A DNA stretch of 64,000 nt from an uncultured Spirochaetaceae bacterium (GTDB taxonomy: Bacteria > Spirochaetota > Spirochaetia > Sphaerochaetales > Sphaerochaetaceae). The stretch lies in NCBI GenBank assembly GCA_944389505.1, contig CALXMP010000005.1, positions 124,001-188,000 of the forward strand, written 5' to 3'. The notes beneath the pieces were generated by a model. It ran no database searches and was not told the origin of the DNA. It was given only the letters and a program-made list of their open reading frames with translations. This document shows, one piece after another, positions 16,693 through 26,560 of this stretch; the stretch's first letter is position 1; the number at the start of each line of letters is the position of its first letter. Position numbers and translations under genes: made by a program.

Positions 16693-18744
16693 TCATATCT
16701 TCATCGCTGTCTCATACGCTCCCCAGATAACGCTTCTCAGGTTGCCGACCTTGAGGGAGTCTCCTATGACATAGATGCCCTGACCCTTGCCTGCAAGAGG
16801 AGCAGGGATGTATCCGACACTGCTTATTGCGCTGTCGCACGGGATGGACTTCTCTGTTCCGTCCTTGAACTTTATAACGACAGTTGCATTCTGGATCTCC
16901 TTCACGCATGCTTCAAGGTAGACAGGGGTCTTATGGAGCGCAAACCACTCCCTGAGGTATGAACTGTTCGCAAGACAAACACCTTTCTGCGAGATAAGGT
17001 CATCCTTCATCTCGACAATGCTCACATCCTTTCCATTGAGCGCCAGCTCATATGCGATCTCACAGCCTGTAAGGCCTCCTCCGATGACGACAACCCTATC
17101 TCCTACCGGCGTTCCTGTAAGATACTCGCATGCCTCGATTGTCTTCTCGAAGCCAGGTATATCGAGCTTGCGGGGTTTTGCTCCTGTCGCTATTATCACC
17201 TCATCCGCATGCAGGTCTGCGGGGTTGCTGACCTCGGTACCAAGCCTTACATCAATGCCTAGCTTATCCATCTGGCGTCTGTACCAGGCAAGAAGATCCC
17301 TGAGCTTTCCTTTGTATGACTCAGCGCTTGCTGCGATGAATGTTCCTCCGAGCTCACTCCCTTTTTCATATATGACAGGGTTGTGGCCTCTGAGCTTAAG
17401 CACCCTTGCAGCTTCCATTCCGCCGATGCCCCCTCCGATGATGGCGACGGTCTTCGGCTTATCTGTCTTCTTTATGTAATGCTTGTCCCACTGCATGGTC
17501 TCGGCATTCACAGCACATCTTGCCAGATGGAGGCTGTCAGCAAGGTCCTGGTCATTGGGAACACCTTTATAGTGGCACATGTTGAAGCACCCGTTATGGC
17601 AGAGGATGCATGGCCTTATATCCTCGCTCTCGTCATTGATCATCTTTGTGACCCATTCCTGATCTGCGAGGAACTGCCTTGCGAATCCTGCTCCGTCAAG
17701 CTTTCCTTCCTTTATGGCTTCTGCCGCTGTAAAAGGATCGAGTCTGCCTGCAGCTACTACCGGGATGTCGACAAACTGCCTGATGTGCTCCACATCATCC
17801 AGATTGCAGTTCTCAGGCATATAGATCGGCGGATGGGCCCAGTACCAGGCATCGTATGTGCCGTTATCGCAGTTGAGCATATCGTATCCGGCATCCTGGA
17901 GAAGCTTTACAGCTTTCTCCGATTCCTCCATATCGCGTCCTACCTCGATGTAGTCCTCGCCCGGGAGAGCACCTTTCCTGAAGCCCTTTGTCTTCGATAC
18001 GACACTGTATCTCAGAGAGACAGGGAAGTCCTTCCCGCATCTTTCCTTGATTGCCTGTACGATCTCTATTGCAAAGCGGTACCTGTTCTCCATCGATCCG
18101 CCATACTCATCCGTCCTTTTGTTGACATAGGGGAGTGTGAACTGGTCAAGGAGGTATCCTTCATGGACCGCATGGATCTCCACGCCATCAACCCCTGCTT
18201 CCATTAAAAGCCTGGAGCTTTCAGCGAATGCCTCGACCATCTGACTGATTTCCTTCTTCGTCATCTCCCTAGACGGGACCTTGTCCGACCACCGGTTGGG
18301 AGAAGGACTTGCTGATGCAGTGATCCTGTCAAGATCCATCACTGGTTTTGACAGCACCCTCAGCAGTGGATTTGTGTACAGCATCTCCATCATGCTGCTT
18401 ATGGTGAAAGAGCGTCCGAAGCCTGCTGTGAGCTGGATGAACAGCTTCGCGCCTGTTCTATGGAATTCGGGCATCCATTCAGCCAGATCCTTATACATCT
18501 TCTTGTTCTTATGGAGCCACTGCCCGAACATCGGGTTGTAGACGGGCTGGCATCCAGGAAGCACAAGCCCCGCGTTGTTCTTCGCAACTTCAAGGATGAA
18601 TCTGGCACCTTCCTTATCGAAATGGTTCTTCTCCATCCATCCAAAGAGATCCGTGCCTCCCATGCTTGTGAGCACGATTCTGTTCTTGATCTCGCACTTG
18701 CCGATCTTCCACGGCGTGAATAATGGGTTCAGTCTGGTATCCAT
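16693..18744 (-). CDS. OYE-family NADH:flavin oxidoreductase (2,4-dienoyl-CoA reductase type)
   Basis: A large flavoenzyme (683 residues) of the FadH/BaiH/trimethylamine-dehydrogenase class, which reduces activated double bonds of enoates or steroids. An N-terminal FMN TIM barrel (about 1-330) includes FTPWKIGKCEIKNRIV, a GVDGVEIHAVHEGYLLDQF catalytic loop and RRTDEYGGSMENRYRF-like sequence. A 4Fe-4S motif, CILCHNGCFNMC, follows at about 345. Then come a FAD-binding fold (AIIGGGIGGMEAARVLKLRGH) and an NAD-binding fold (VVVIGGGLTGCEIAYELA). The open frame runs to 19122, but only ATG 18744 gives the family start MDTRLNPLFTPW. The substrate is unknown. It is convergent with the aconitase-X genes. 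Confidence 0.9.
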   Translation of the reverse strand: MDTRLNPLFTPWKIGKCEIKNRIVLTSMGGTDLFGWMEKNHFDKEGARFILEVAKNNAGLVLPGCQPVYNPMFGQWLHKNKKMYKDLAEWMPEFHRTGAKLFIQLTAGFGRSFTISSMMEMLYTNPLLRVLSKPVMDLDRITASASPSPNRWSDKVPSREMTKKEISQMVEAFAESSRLLMEAGVDGVEIHAVHEGYLLDQFTLPYVNKRTDEYGGSMENRYRFAIEIVQAIKERCGKDFPVSLRYSVVSKTKGFRKGALPGEDYIEVGRDMEESEKAVKLLQDAGYDMLNCDNGTYDAWYWAHPPIYMPENCNLDDVEHIRQFVDIPVVAAGRLDPFTAAEAIKEGKLDGAGFARQFLADQEWVTKMINDESEDIRPCILCHNGCFNMCHYKGVPNDQDLADSLHLARCAVNAETMQWDKHYIKKTDKPKTVAIIGGGIGGMEAARVLKLRGHNPVIYEKGSELGGTFIAASAESYKGKLRDLLAWYRRQMDKLGIDVRLGTEVSNPADLHADEVIIATGAKPRKLDIPGFEKTIEACEYLTGTPVGDRVVVIGGGLTGCEIAYELALNGKDVSIVEMKDDLISQKGVCLANSSYLREWFALHKTPVYLEACVKEIQNATVVIKFKDGTEKSIPCDSAISSVGYIPAPLAGKGQGIYVIGDSLKVGNLRSVIWGAYETAMKI

Positions 18745-18783
18745 ATCTAAATGATACGATGACATGGAGCAAATCTCCACCAT

Positions 18784-18811
18784 TTCATGGAATGCATATT
18801 GGGAGTAGTAT
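18784..18811 (+). promoter_or_regulatory. Possible promoter of the Nudix gene
   Basis: TTCATG (18784-18789), a 16-base spacer and TAGTAT (18806-18811), about 20 bases before ATG 18832. A weak match. Confidence 0.35.
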
Positions 18812-18831
18812 AGGAGAAGGCGGAATCCGGA

Positions 18832-19218
18832 ATGAGGGCAATACGTGTAAGCGCTGCTGTGATTATAGATGGCAATCGTGTATTGGCAGCAGAGCGTGGC
18901 TATGGAGAATACAGAGGGTACTGGGAATTTCCCGGAGGCAAAAGAGAGTCCGGTGAGACAGGTGAGGATGCAATTGTCAGGGAAATCAGGGAAGAGCTGG
19001 GTGCTGTCATAGCTGTCGATGGCTTTCTTGGCACAATCGAGCATAGCTATCATGATTTCCATCTTGTGATGGACTGCTATATAGCTCATATCCAGAAAGG
19101 AGCGATTGAGGCAAAGGAGCATATGGCACTTAGATGGCTTTCCTTGGATGAGCTTGATAGTATCAGCTGGCTCCCTGCTGATATAAAGATACTCCCTGCA
19201 GTCAGAAATCTACTGTAA
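18832..19218 (+). CDS. MutT-type Nudix hydrolase
   Basis: A 128-residue Nudix protein with a complete box: GGKRESGETGEDAIVREIREELGA (about 36-59), matching Gx5Ex7REUXEExGU. The YWEFPGGK context is typical of MutT-like 8-oxo-(d)GTP pyrophosphatases and related (deoxy)nucleoside triphosphate hydrolases. The probable role is cleansing damaged nucleotides; the exact substrate is not determined. It is divergent from the oxidoreductase gene and convergent with cstA. Confidence 0.9.
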   Translation: MRAIRVSAAVIIDGNRVLAAERGYGEYRGYWEFPGGKRESGETGEDAIVREIREELGAVIAVDGFLGTIEHSYHDFHLVMDCYIAHIQKGAIEAKEHMALRWLSLDELDSISWLPADIKILPAVRNLL

Positions 19219-19250
19219 GAAAAACAGCACCGGAGAGGCTCCGATGCTGT
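19219..19250 (-). terminator. cstA terminator
   Basis: The stem ACAGCA-CGGAG/CTCCG-TGCTGT with one internal mismatch, read on the minus strand, is followed by TTTTTC. It lies 23 bases past the cstA stop. Confidence 0.75.
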
Positions 19251-19273
19251 ATGAATGCTGATGGAAGAGTCTA

Positions 19274-20968
19274 TCAGACCTTCTGTCCAGCTTTCTTCGT
19301 GATGAGCTCCTTGCCCGATGTGATGACGATTGTCGCACCGAGGATCATGAGAAGGATTGCAACGATAAGCTGGAGACCTTCGACCATGAACACACCTGTT
19401 CCTGCAGAGAATGCTTTGATGAGAGCGATGAATCTCTGTACAAGTGCGGAGAACGTAACGATGATCATGATGACAAATGGAGGAATGAGTGTCCTCATCT
19501 CTCTTCCTGTCACCTTGAGGAATACGCAGAGCGTGATGAGAACAAGCGCACTCAGGAGCTGGTTTGCGCTTCCAAAGAGCGGCCAGATGTTGGAATAGCC
19601 GACCTGGGTGAGGATGTATCCGAATACAAGTGTGATCAGTGTGGATACGTACTTGTTGCAGAGCACCTTCCTCCATGATGCGGCATTTGCCATATCGTCG
19701 ACGCTGAAGAGCTCCTGGAAGGACATGCGTCCGATACGTGCAACGGAATCAAGCGTTGTGAATGCAAGTGCTGATACACACATTGTCATGAAGCTCTGTG
19801 CAACGTATACAGGGATTCCGAACATCTCAAGAAATCCTGCAACTCCTGAGGAGAAGATCTGGAACGGTGTTCCTACAGCTGGTGTTCCATCAATGCCTGC
19901 CGCAGCACCTGCGACACAGAGTGCGATAACTGCGAGTACACTCTCAAGAACCATGGCACCATATCCTACCTTGAGCATATCCTTCTCATTGGATACGGTC
20001 TTTGAGGATGTTCCTGAGGATACAAGGCTGTGGAATCCTGATACAGCTCCGCATGCTACCGTTACGAAAAGGATCGGGAAGAGCGTTCCGAGCTGAGGAT
20101 TGTTGAAGCCTGTGAATGGCTGAAGGTTCATTGTCGGATGAGCAAAGAGAAGGCCAAGCGCTGCGCCGAGGATCATGCCGATGAACATGAATGTGGACAT
20201 GAAATCCCTTGGCTGCATGAGAAGCCACATCGGGAGTACTGCAGCGACGAAGATGAATCCGAATGCAAAGTATACCCATGCATCCTTACCCCAGAGAATA
20301 GGAAGATTCATACCGCAGACGAATGAAAGAACCGTGAACGCAAGCCCGAGCACGATTTCCTTCCAGCCTGTAAGCTTTGCCTTGCGCTGGATGAGGCCGA
20401 CAACGACTGCGAAGATGATGAAGAAGATGGAGATACTGCCTGCAGCTCCATTTACAACTGCATTCTCAACAAGCGTTTCCGTGCCATCGACTACTGTATA
20501 TGCATTGAATGTGCCTGCAACCATATCGGCGAATGCTGCGATGACGATGAGGCAGAAGAGCCAGCAGAATCCAAGGAAGAGCTTGCGTCCTGTCTTTCCG
20601 ATATACTTCTCAATGAGAAGTCCCATTGACTTTCCGTCATTCTTCACGCTGGCATAGAGCGCTCCGAAGTCTGTTACAGCACCGAAGAAGATGCCTCCGA
20701 TGACAATCCAGAGGAATACAGGAACCCAGCCGAATACCGCTGCCTGGATAGCACCTGTTACAGGGCCTGCGCCCGCTATCGACGAGAACTGATGGGCAAA
20801 TACGGTCCATCCATCTGTGGGCACATAGTCCTGCCCGTCATTATGAACGACAGCAGGGGTCTTCGCCTTCGGGTCGATTCCCCACTTCTTTGCAAGCCAG
20901 CGTCCGTAGAGCATGTATGCTGCTGCAAGACACACAGCTGCGATCAAAACTATTACGAGAGTATTCAT
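19274..20968 (-). CDS. cstA: Carbon starvation protein CstA (pyruvate/peptide transporter)
   Basis: CstA-family proteins are multi-pass membrane carriers induced on carbon limitation; E. coli relatives (CstA, BtsT) import pyruvate or peptides. The protein (564 residues from ATG 20968) has family blocks YGRWLAKKWGIDP, HQFSSIAGAGPVTGP-like (here GPVTGAIQAA), GGIFFGAVTDFGALYAS, FHSLVSSGTSSKTVSNE and PLFGSANQLLSALVLI. The frame is open to 21091, but residues upstream of MNTLVIVLIAA are not family-like. It is transcribed alone and ends at a strong terminator. A CRP-like palindrome lies in the upstream region. Confidence 0.93.
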   Translation of the reverse strand: MNTLVIVLIAAVCLAAAYMLYGRWLAKKWGIDPKAKTPAVVHNDGQDYVPTDGWTVFAHQFSSIAGAGPVTGAIQAAVFGWVPVFLWIVIGGIFFGAVTDFGALYASVKNDGKSMGLLIEKYIGKTGRKLFLGFCWLFCLIVIAAFADMVAGTFNAYTVVDGTETLVENAVVNGAAGSISIFFIIFAVVVGLIQRKAKLTGWKEIVLGLAFTVLSFVCGMNLPILWGKDAWVYFAFGFIFVAAVLPMWLLMQPRDFMSTFMFIGMILGAALGLLFAHPTMNLQPFTGFNNPQLGTLFPILFVTVACGAVSGFHSLVSSGTSSKTVSNEKDMLKVGYGAMVLESVLAVIALCVAGAAAGIDGTPAVGTPFQIFSSGVAGFLEMFGIPVYVAQSFMTMCVSALAFTTLDSVARIGRMSFQELFSVDDMANAASWRKVLCNKYVSTLITLVFGYILTQVGYSNIWPLFGSANQLLSALVLITLCVFLKVTGREMRTLIPPFVIMIIVTFSALVQRFIALIKAFSAGTGVFMVEGLQLIVAILLMILGATIVITSGKELITKKAGQKV

Positions 20969-21070
20969 GCTCAGCACTCTACCGCTTTCTTTTATATGAA
21001 TAAAGTGTTTGAGGGGTATGAATTGGAAAATAAATATATTTTTTTCGATTAATCTTCTACCGGATGCGGA

Positions 21071-21086
21071 TGTGAAATAAACCACA
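21071..21086. promoter_or_regulatory. CRP/FNR-like palindrome upstream of cstA
   Basis: TGTGA-N6-CCACA differs from the CRP consensus TGTGA-N6-TCACA at one base. It lies 103 bases upstream of the cstA start, between divergent cstA and eno. No matching promoter geometry is clear. The rest of the 271-base cstA-eno gap is AT-rich, with a minus-strand TATAAT at 21129-21124. Confidence 0.3.
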
Positions 21087-21170
21087 CGCAATCTGGTGGA
21101 GTTTTAAAATCCTGTAGCATAAAATTATAGCTAAGATCACCTTCTGCAGGGCTATCACGGCCGGCTTTCC

Positions 21171-21199
21171 TTGACTTTTAATATGAAACAATCGATATT
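21171..21199 (+). promoter_or_regulatory. eno promoter
   Basis: TTGACT (21171-21176), a 17-base spacer and GATATT (21194-21199), 41 bases before the eno start codon. Confidence 0.6.
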
Positions 21200-21230
21200 T
21201 AAAGCAATAAAACTGAAACTTATTTATTAG

Positions 21231-22535
<1,305 letters not shown>

Positions 22536-22555
22536 TAGATTCTGAAGCAAACATA

Positions 22556-22588
22556 AAGCCCTGGGGTCCCTGATTCCGGGGCTTTTAT
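22556..22588 (+). terminator. eno terminator
   Basis: The stem AAGCCCTGG/CCGGGGCTT (one G-T pair) is followed by TTTTAT, starting 21 bases after the eno stop. Confidence 0.85.
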
Positions 22589-22762
22589 CATGACTGCATG
22601 TTCGGGATTTTTGCTGAAACCATTATTTTCCAGTTTGAATTCTGCAATTTCCCAAAATTTTCAAAACCCGTTTACATCCCCATTTCCGGGAGGGTAAAAG
22701 CCCTCTGAATAATCCTGACAAATTCTTCATAACTGTAAAGGATAGTTAGACTTAGCTAGTAT

Positions 22763-22796
22763 TTATCGAACAGTAGAGCGCTGCATTGTTCGATAA
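22763..22796. repeat. Inverted repeat upstream of the porin-like gene
   Basis: TTATCGAACA at 22763-22772 pairs exactly with TGTTCGATAA at 22787-22796 across a 14-base loop. It sits about 73 bases upstream of the porin -35 box. It could be a repressor or activator operator. The rest of the 437-base gap between eno and the porin start (22536-22972) is AT-rich and contains only the eno terminator, this repeat and the porin promoter and leader. Confidence 0.55.
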
Positions 22797-22868
22797 CTCC
22801 AGTTTTGTGAGCTTTTTAAAAAAATATCGTTTTTATAGTGTAACCATTGTGTTGAATATGAATTTAAC

Positions 22869-22898
22869 TTGACAGTTGAATGTAGTGGTTGCTACAAT
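22869..22898 (+). promoter_or_regulatory. Strong promoter of the porin-like gene
   Basis: Perfect TTGACA (22869-22874), an 18-base spacer and TACAAT (22893-22898). The predicted transcript has a leader of about 68 bases before ATG 22973, ending in a GGAGGAAG ribosome binding site. Confidence 0.8.
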
Positions 22899-22972
22899 TC
22901 TACACAAGAATAACGGAAAAGGGGAAAATCGGCCTCCTTCGAGACTGCCCCTGGGATTATTTGGAGGAAGTA

Positions 22973-24109
22973 ATGAAGAAAGTACTTGTTTCACTGCTCG
23001 TTCTTGCTCTCGCAATGACAAGCGCATTCGCAGCAGTTGATTTCACAGGTGAAGTTGTTGCTGGTTATGTTTTCCAGCTTTACAATGATGAGTGGAACTT
23101 CGCTACAATGGGTGAGGATGGAACAGGATCTGCTCCTATCAAGCTCAATGCTAGCGTTGCTGATGAAAATGGTTATTGGAATGTAACTCTCAAGGGCGAC
23201 CTTGTTGCTGATAGCAGACTCGGTGGAAATGCTAATGTTGATCTTGGAAAGATCATCATGGGTGCTGACAGTGATGTTTCCATTAAGCTTGGTATGTATG
23301 CTATGGATCGTGTTACTGGCTACAGAGCATATGCAAACCAGTCTGGTCTCAACCTTGACAGAGTCAGAACAGACAAGGAAGGACTCTGGTTCAACCTTGA
23401 TGTTGCTTATGGCGATCTCGTAGCTGTTCAGGTTGCTGGTGGTCCATCTCTTTCAAGCATGATTCCTGGCATGGATAAGCCAAATGGTGAGACAGCAGAT
23501 TATACAGCTGGTGCAGACCTCCTCGTTTCTGCAATCGTAAGACCTATTAATGGCCTTGCAATTTCTGCAGCTTATGCTCTTGGTGGTGATAACTCCATTC
23601 CTTTCGCAGCAGGAACAGATGGCTATGTAAATGGTGCTGTTAATGTTGACCTTGGAGCAATCCTTGGAACAGATTGGACACTTGGTATTTCTGCTGCTGA
23701 TAAGTATGCTATCGGCGATAATACAAACCTCTTCCTTGCTTCTGTCTACGGTGGCATCGATGTATTCCAGCTCGCTGTTGAGTATGGTCTTATCAATGGT
23801 TTCGATAAGAATCTTACAGCAACTTCCAGCAACGAGATGGTTAACATGCTTTATGTTGGCGCTGACATCAACGTTCTTGAGGGTCTCCTCCTCAATGCTT
23901 ATTTCGGATCTGTTGATCTTGTTAGCTTCGATACAAGCTGGTATCTTGGTGCTAATATTGGTTATGAGGTCTATGATGGAATCACACTTCAGGTTAACCT
24001 GCAGTATGCTGCAGACGATGCTCCTGGTGTTATCGGTGGCGATATCTCCGAGGGCTCTGTCAAGGCTGCTGGATTCTCCATCACGCCGAAGATGTCCATT
24101 GCATTCTAA
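22973..24109 (+). CDS. Predicted major outer-membrane porin-like protein
   Basis: The protein (378 residues) starts with a clean signal peptide (MKKVLVSLLVLALAMTSAFA, cleavage before AVDF). The mature part is Gly, Asp and Ala rich, lacks cysteine, and alternates short amphipathic strands and acidic turns. It ends in Ser-Ile-Ala-Phe, the terminal Phe expected for BAM-dependent outer-membrane barrels. The frame opens at 22889, but the GGAGGAAG site and signal peptide fix ATG 22973. A consensus promoter, a strong site and a restricted codon set suggest abundant expression. I infer a porin-like barrel; the substrate is unknown and the exact family was not identified. Confidence 0.78.
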   Translation: MKKVLVSLLVLALAMTSAFAAVDFTGEVVAGYVFQLYNDEWNFATMGEDGTGSAPIKLNASVADENGYWNVTLKGDLVADSRLGGNANVDLGKIIMGADSDVSIKLGMYAMDRVTGYRAYANQSGLNLDRVRTDKEGLWFNLDVAYGDLVAVQVAGGPSLSSMIPGMDKPNGETADYTAGADLLVSAIVRPINGLAISAAYALGGDNSIPFAAGTDGYVNGAVNVDLGAILGTDWTLGISAADKYAIGDNTNLFLASVYGGIDVFQLAVEYGLINGFDKNLTATSSNEMVNMLYVGADINVLEGLLLNAYFGSVDLVSFDTSWYLGANIGYEVYDGITLQVNLQYAADDAPGVIGGDISEGSVKAAGFSITPKMSIAF

Positions 24110-24137
24110 TAGAACGCAATCAATCTTGGGTGAAAAA

Positions 24138-24167
24138 AACAGGCTCCATCTGGGGCCTGTTTTAATT
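24138..24167 (+). terminator. Terminator of the porin-like gene
   Basis: The stem AACAGGC(T)CC/GG(G)GCCTGTT is followed by TTTTAATTTG, 29 bases after the stop codon. Confidence 0.85.
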
Positions 24168-24317
24168 TGTCAACACTTGCTTTGTGATATCCCACATCAT
24201 CAGAATGTAACTTCAATTTTGAATCAACCATTAAGTTTTTCTCGGAAAATTCATCCATCGATTGGCAGTGATGGGCACCTGAAGCGTATAGATATCAAAT
24301 CAAGGAGGAAGATATCT

Positions 24318-25964
24318 ATGTCTTCAAATGCAGGTGAAAACAACTATAATGATGGTGTGAAAGGAATCATAACCGACAGGTTCAGCTTCGAATATTTCAT
24401 AACGAATGATTTTCTGTACGTCGACAAGACGATGTACGCTTATGAGCTAGTAGAATCGGATAAAAACTTCTTCTTCGTCTCCCGCCCGAGGAGATTCGGC
24501 AAGTCCCTCTTCTGCTCTATGCTCCATTCAATATTCGATGGAAGGAAGGATCTCTTCAAAGGGCTGTATATAGCAGAGAAGACGGACTATTCCTTTGAGA
24601 AGTATCCTATCATCCACCTGGACTTCAGCAATCTTACACTGATATCAGAGGAATTTGTCCTCAGCGAGATTCAGGGGAAGATACTCAGTGAGGCAGATAG
24701 CAATGGGGTATCGCTGGAGAGCGGGACTCCAGCAATGATGATGGACAGCCTGATAAAAGGAGCCGTTAGAAAGACAGGCAAGCAGGTTGTCATAATAATC
24801 GATGAGTTCGATTCGCCGTTCACATCCGAGCCTGATCTTGGAGATGATCTCATCGGATACATGAGGAAGCTCTTCAATTCCCTATACAAGACGATAAAGG
24901 CAGACAGCGCATATATAAGGCTCTTCTTCATGACAGGATGCGTTAGGCTGTCCAATCTCTCGATATTCTCAGCTATGAACAACCTCTATGACATATCTAT
25001 GGACAGGAGGTTCGCAGGGGCATTCGGGTATACGGAGAAGGAGCTTGAGGACAATTTCGGTGAAGGGATGGATGAGTACCTTGAGGCAAATCCCGGGATA
25101 TATGGATCGAAGGAAGAGTTCATAGGAAGGATAAGGGACTACTATGATGGGTACAGGTTCTCACCTGACTCTGAGGTGAAGGTATACAACCCTGTATCTA
25201 TAGGCAGGTTCTTCGACAGCCTTGAATGCAAGTTTGATAACTATTGGGAAAAAACAGGTGTCTCTAGGATGGTTGTTGAACTTGCGACGAAGTATGATCT
25301 CCTGTCCATTGTTGAGGAAGAGCCTGCTGTAGGCAAGGGATCCTTCACCTCATTCGATATCTCGCTTCTTGCTGAGAAGAAGCTCCGTGTCAATGATATC
25401 TATGCGCTGCTGTACTATGCAGGATACCTGACGATAAGCAGGAGCAATGAGTACACGCTGTATCTCCGCTTTCCAAACAAAGAGATATCATCGACATTCT
25501 CCACATCCCTGATGAGCAGGTACACGGATACCGATGTGGAGTCAATCATTGGCAATGTAGCCGAGGCAGCGGATGCATGCAATATCGAGGGGATGATTGG
25601 AGGCATCAATACGTATTTATCTAGCTTTCCGTATCATTTCTATGAGAGGAAGGATGAGAGGCTCTTCCATACTATGATGCATGGGTTCTTCGTCTGCATG
25701 AAAGGTGAAGCATATGCGGAGGATGCAGGGAAAGTCGGGAGGGCCGATGAGGTCTTCATAAGAGGCAGGCATATTTACATCTTCGAGCTGAAGGTAGATG
25801 GGGATGCTGGAGAGGCGCTCCAGCAGATAAAGGAGAGGCACTACGCTGACAAGTACATCCATATGGCAGGGGAGAAGGGGATGGAGATCATCCTTATTGG
25901 TCTCAGCTTCTCTTCCAGCGATAGATGTATTGCTGAGTGGAAAAAGGAAATTCTTGAACTGTGA
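24318..25964 (+). CDS. AAA-ATPase-like protein with C-terminal PD-(D/E)XK nuclease domain
   Basis: This 548-residue protein belongs to a large, mostly uncharacterised family, common in gut bacteria, that joins an AAA-ATPase-like domain (PF09820 type) to a PD-(D/E)XK nuclease-like domain (PF08011 type). The N-terminal part has FLYVDKTMYAYELV and the variant P-loop SRPRRFGKSLF; a Walker B-like VVIIIDEFDSP follows (about 155). The C-terminal part has DEVFIRGRHIYIFELKVDG, an acidic plus E-x-K arrangement of the nuclease fold, at about residue 480. The ATG at 24318 is set by an AAGGAGGA site; the longer upstream frame overlaps the porin gene. Roles proposed for the family (defence, mobile elements) are not proven. 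A decayed paralogue lies just downstream. Confidence 0.88.
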   Translation: MSSNAGENNYNDGVKGIITDRFSFEYFITNDFLYVDKTMYAYELVESDKNFFFVSRPRRFGKSLFCSMLHSIFDGRKDLFKGLYIAEKTDYSFEKYPIIHLDFSNLTLISEEFVLSEIQGKILSEADSNGVSLESGTPAMMMDSLIKGAVRKTGKQVVIIIDEFDSPFTSEPDLGDDLIGYMRKLFNSLYKTIKADSAYIRLFFMTGCVRLSNLSIFSAMNNLYDISMDRRFAGAFGYTEKELEDNFGEGMDEYLEANPGIYGSKEEFIGRIRDYYDGYRFSPDSEVKVYNPVSIGRFFDSLECKFDNYWEKTGVSRMVVELATKYDLLSIVEEEPAVGKGSFTSFDISLLAEKKLRVNDIYALLYYAGYLTISRSNEYTLYLRFPNKEISSTFSTSLMSRYTDTDVESIIGNVAEAADACNIEGMIGGINTYLSSFPYHFYERKDERLFHTMMHGFFVCMKGEAYAEDAGKVGRADEVFIRGRHIYIFELKVDGDAGEALQQIKERHYADKYIHMAGEKGMEIILIGLSFSSSDRCIAEWKKEILEL

Positions 25965-26101
25965 TGCTATGAGAAGGGGGTATCTGTAGCCATTTGTGGA
26001 TTGCTATGGGAGCATTGATGCTTTTCTTAACCCCTCTATAAAAGATTCATGTTTTTTCTATTTTGATTGGCAAAGATGAGGGGCTAGAGCGTATAGATAG
26101 C

Positions 26102-26444
26102 ATGGAAATACGCTATGAATACGTGAGACCGATAAGCATTTCATCTTCCATCTTTGAGAATTATATCCGTAGGGGATGACTTTATGTTGACAAAAGCGAG
26201 TATGCCTATAGATTGCTGACTATGGATGATGATCCTATATTTTGTTTTATATCAAGACCGAGAAGATTTGGTAAGAGCCTCTTTGTATCGATGCTTGAAG
26301 CAGCTCTAAGAGGGCGAGCAGAGCTTTTCAATGGATTGTATCTGGGAAATTCCGATTACGATTTCCATCAATATCCTGTGATACATCTCGATATGTCTGA
26401 TCTGTCTTTTGTTCATGGCGTCTGCAATTTCACAGCCCAGCTTA
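26102..26444 (+). pseudogene. N-terminal remnant of a second AAA/PD-(D/E)XK gene
   Basis: From ATG 26102 the frame encodes a start that resembles the intact gene upstream, reaches an in-frame TGA at 26177-26179 (before LYVDK), then continues with LYVDKSEYAYRL, CFISRPRRFGKSLF and YPVIHLDMSDLSF. These match FLYVDKTMYAYEL, FVSRPRRFGKSLF and YPIIHLDFSNLTL of the neighbour. Homology stops at about 26444, where the TnpB element begins. The 5' flank (about 26064-26100) also resembles the flank of the intact gene (about 24260-24300), so this is a diverged duplicate that has decayed. Confidence 0.8.
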
Positions 26445-26560
26445 GTGAACCACTCCATTCTAGCTAACGCTTGAGGCTGGAGCTTCCGGCTTCATCGCAG
26501 AACGCTTCCATGCCCCTCATACGAGGCATCAAAGCCTGACATCCGCTCCACCGGAGTAGG
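26445..26560 (-). ncRNA. Predicted omega-RNA region of the TnpB element
   Basis: TnpB elements make a guide RNA from the 3' end of tnpB through the right end of the element. Here the predicted scaffold covers the tnpB 3' end and the following GAAGCCGGAAGCTCC...TGGAGTGGTTCAC sequence, in which CTCCA and TGGAG can pair. The guide would then be the flanking sequence, beginning TAAGCTGGGCTGTGAAATTG. The exact 5' end is not known. Confidence 0.4.

Noticed and set aside
18745-19122. N-terminal extension of the OYE-type oxidoreductase
   Set aside because: It overlaps the divergent Nudix gene, is not family-like, and the conserved start lies at 18744.
26177-26179. In-frame TGA as a possible selenocysteine codon
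   Set aside because: The intact paralogue has no cysteine here, no SECIS-like stem is obvious, and the gene is already truncated; a nonsense mutation is simpler.
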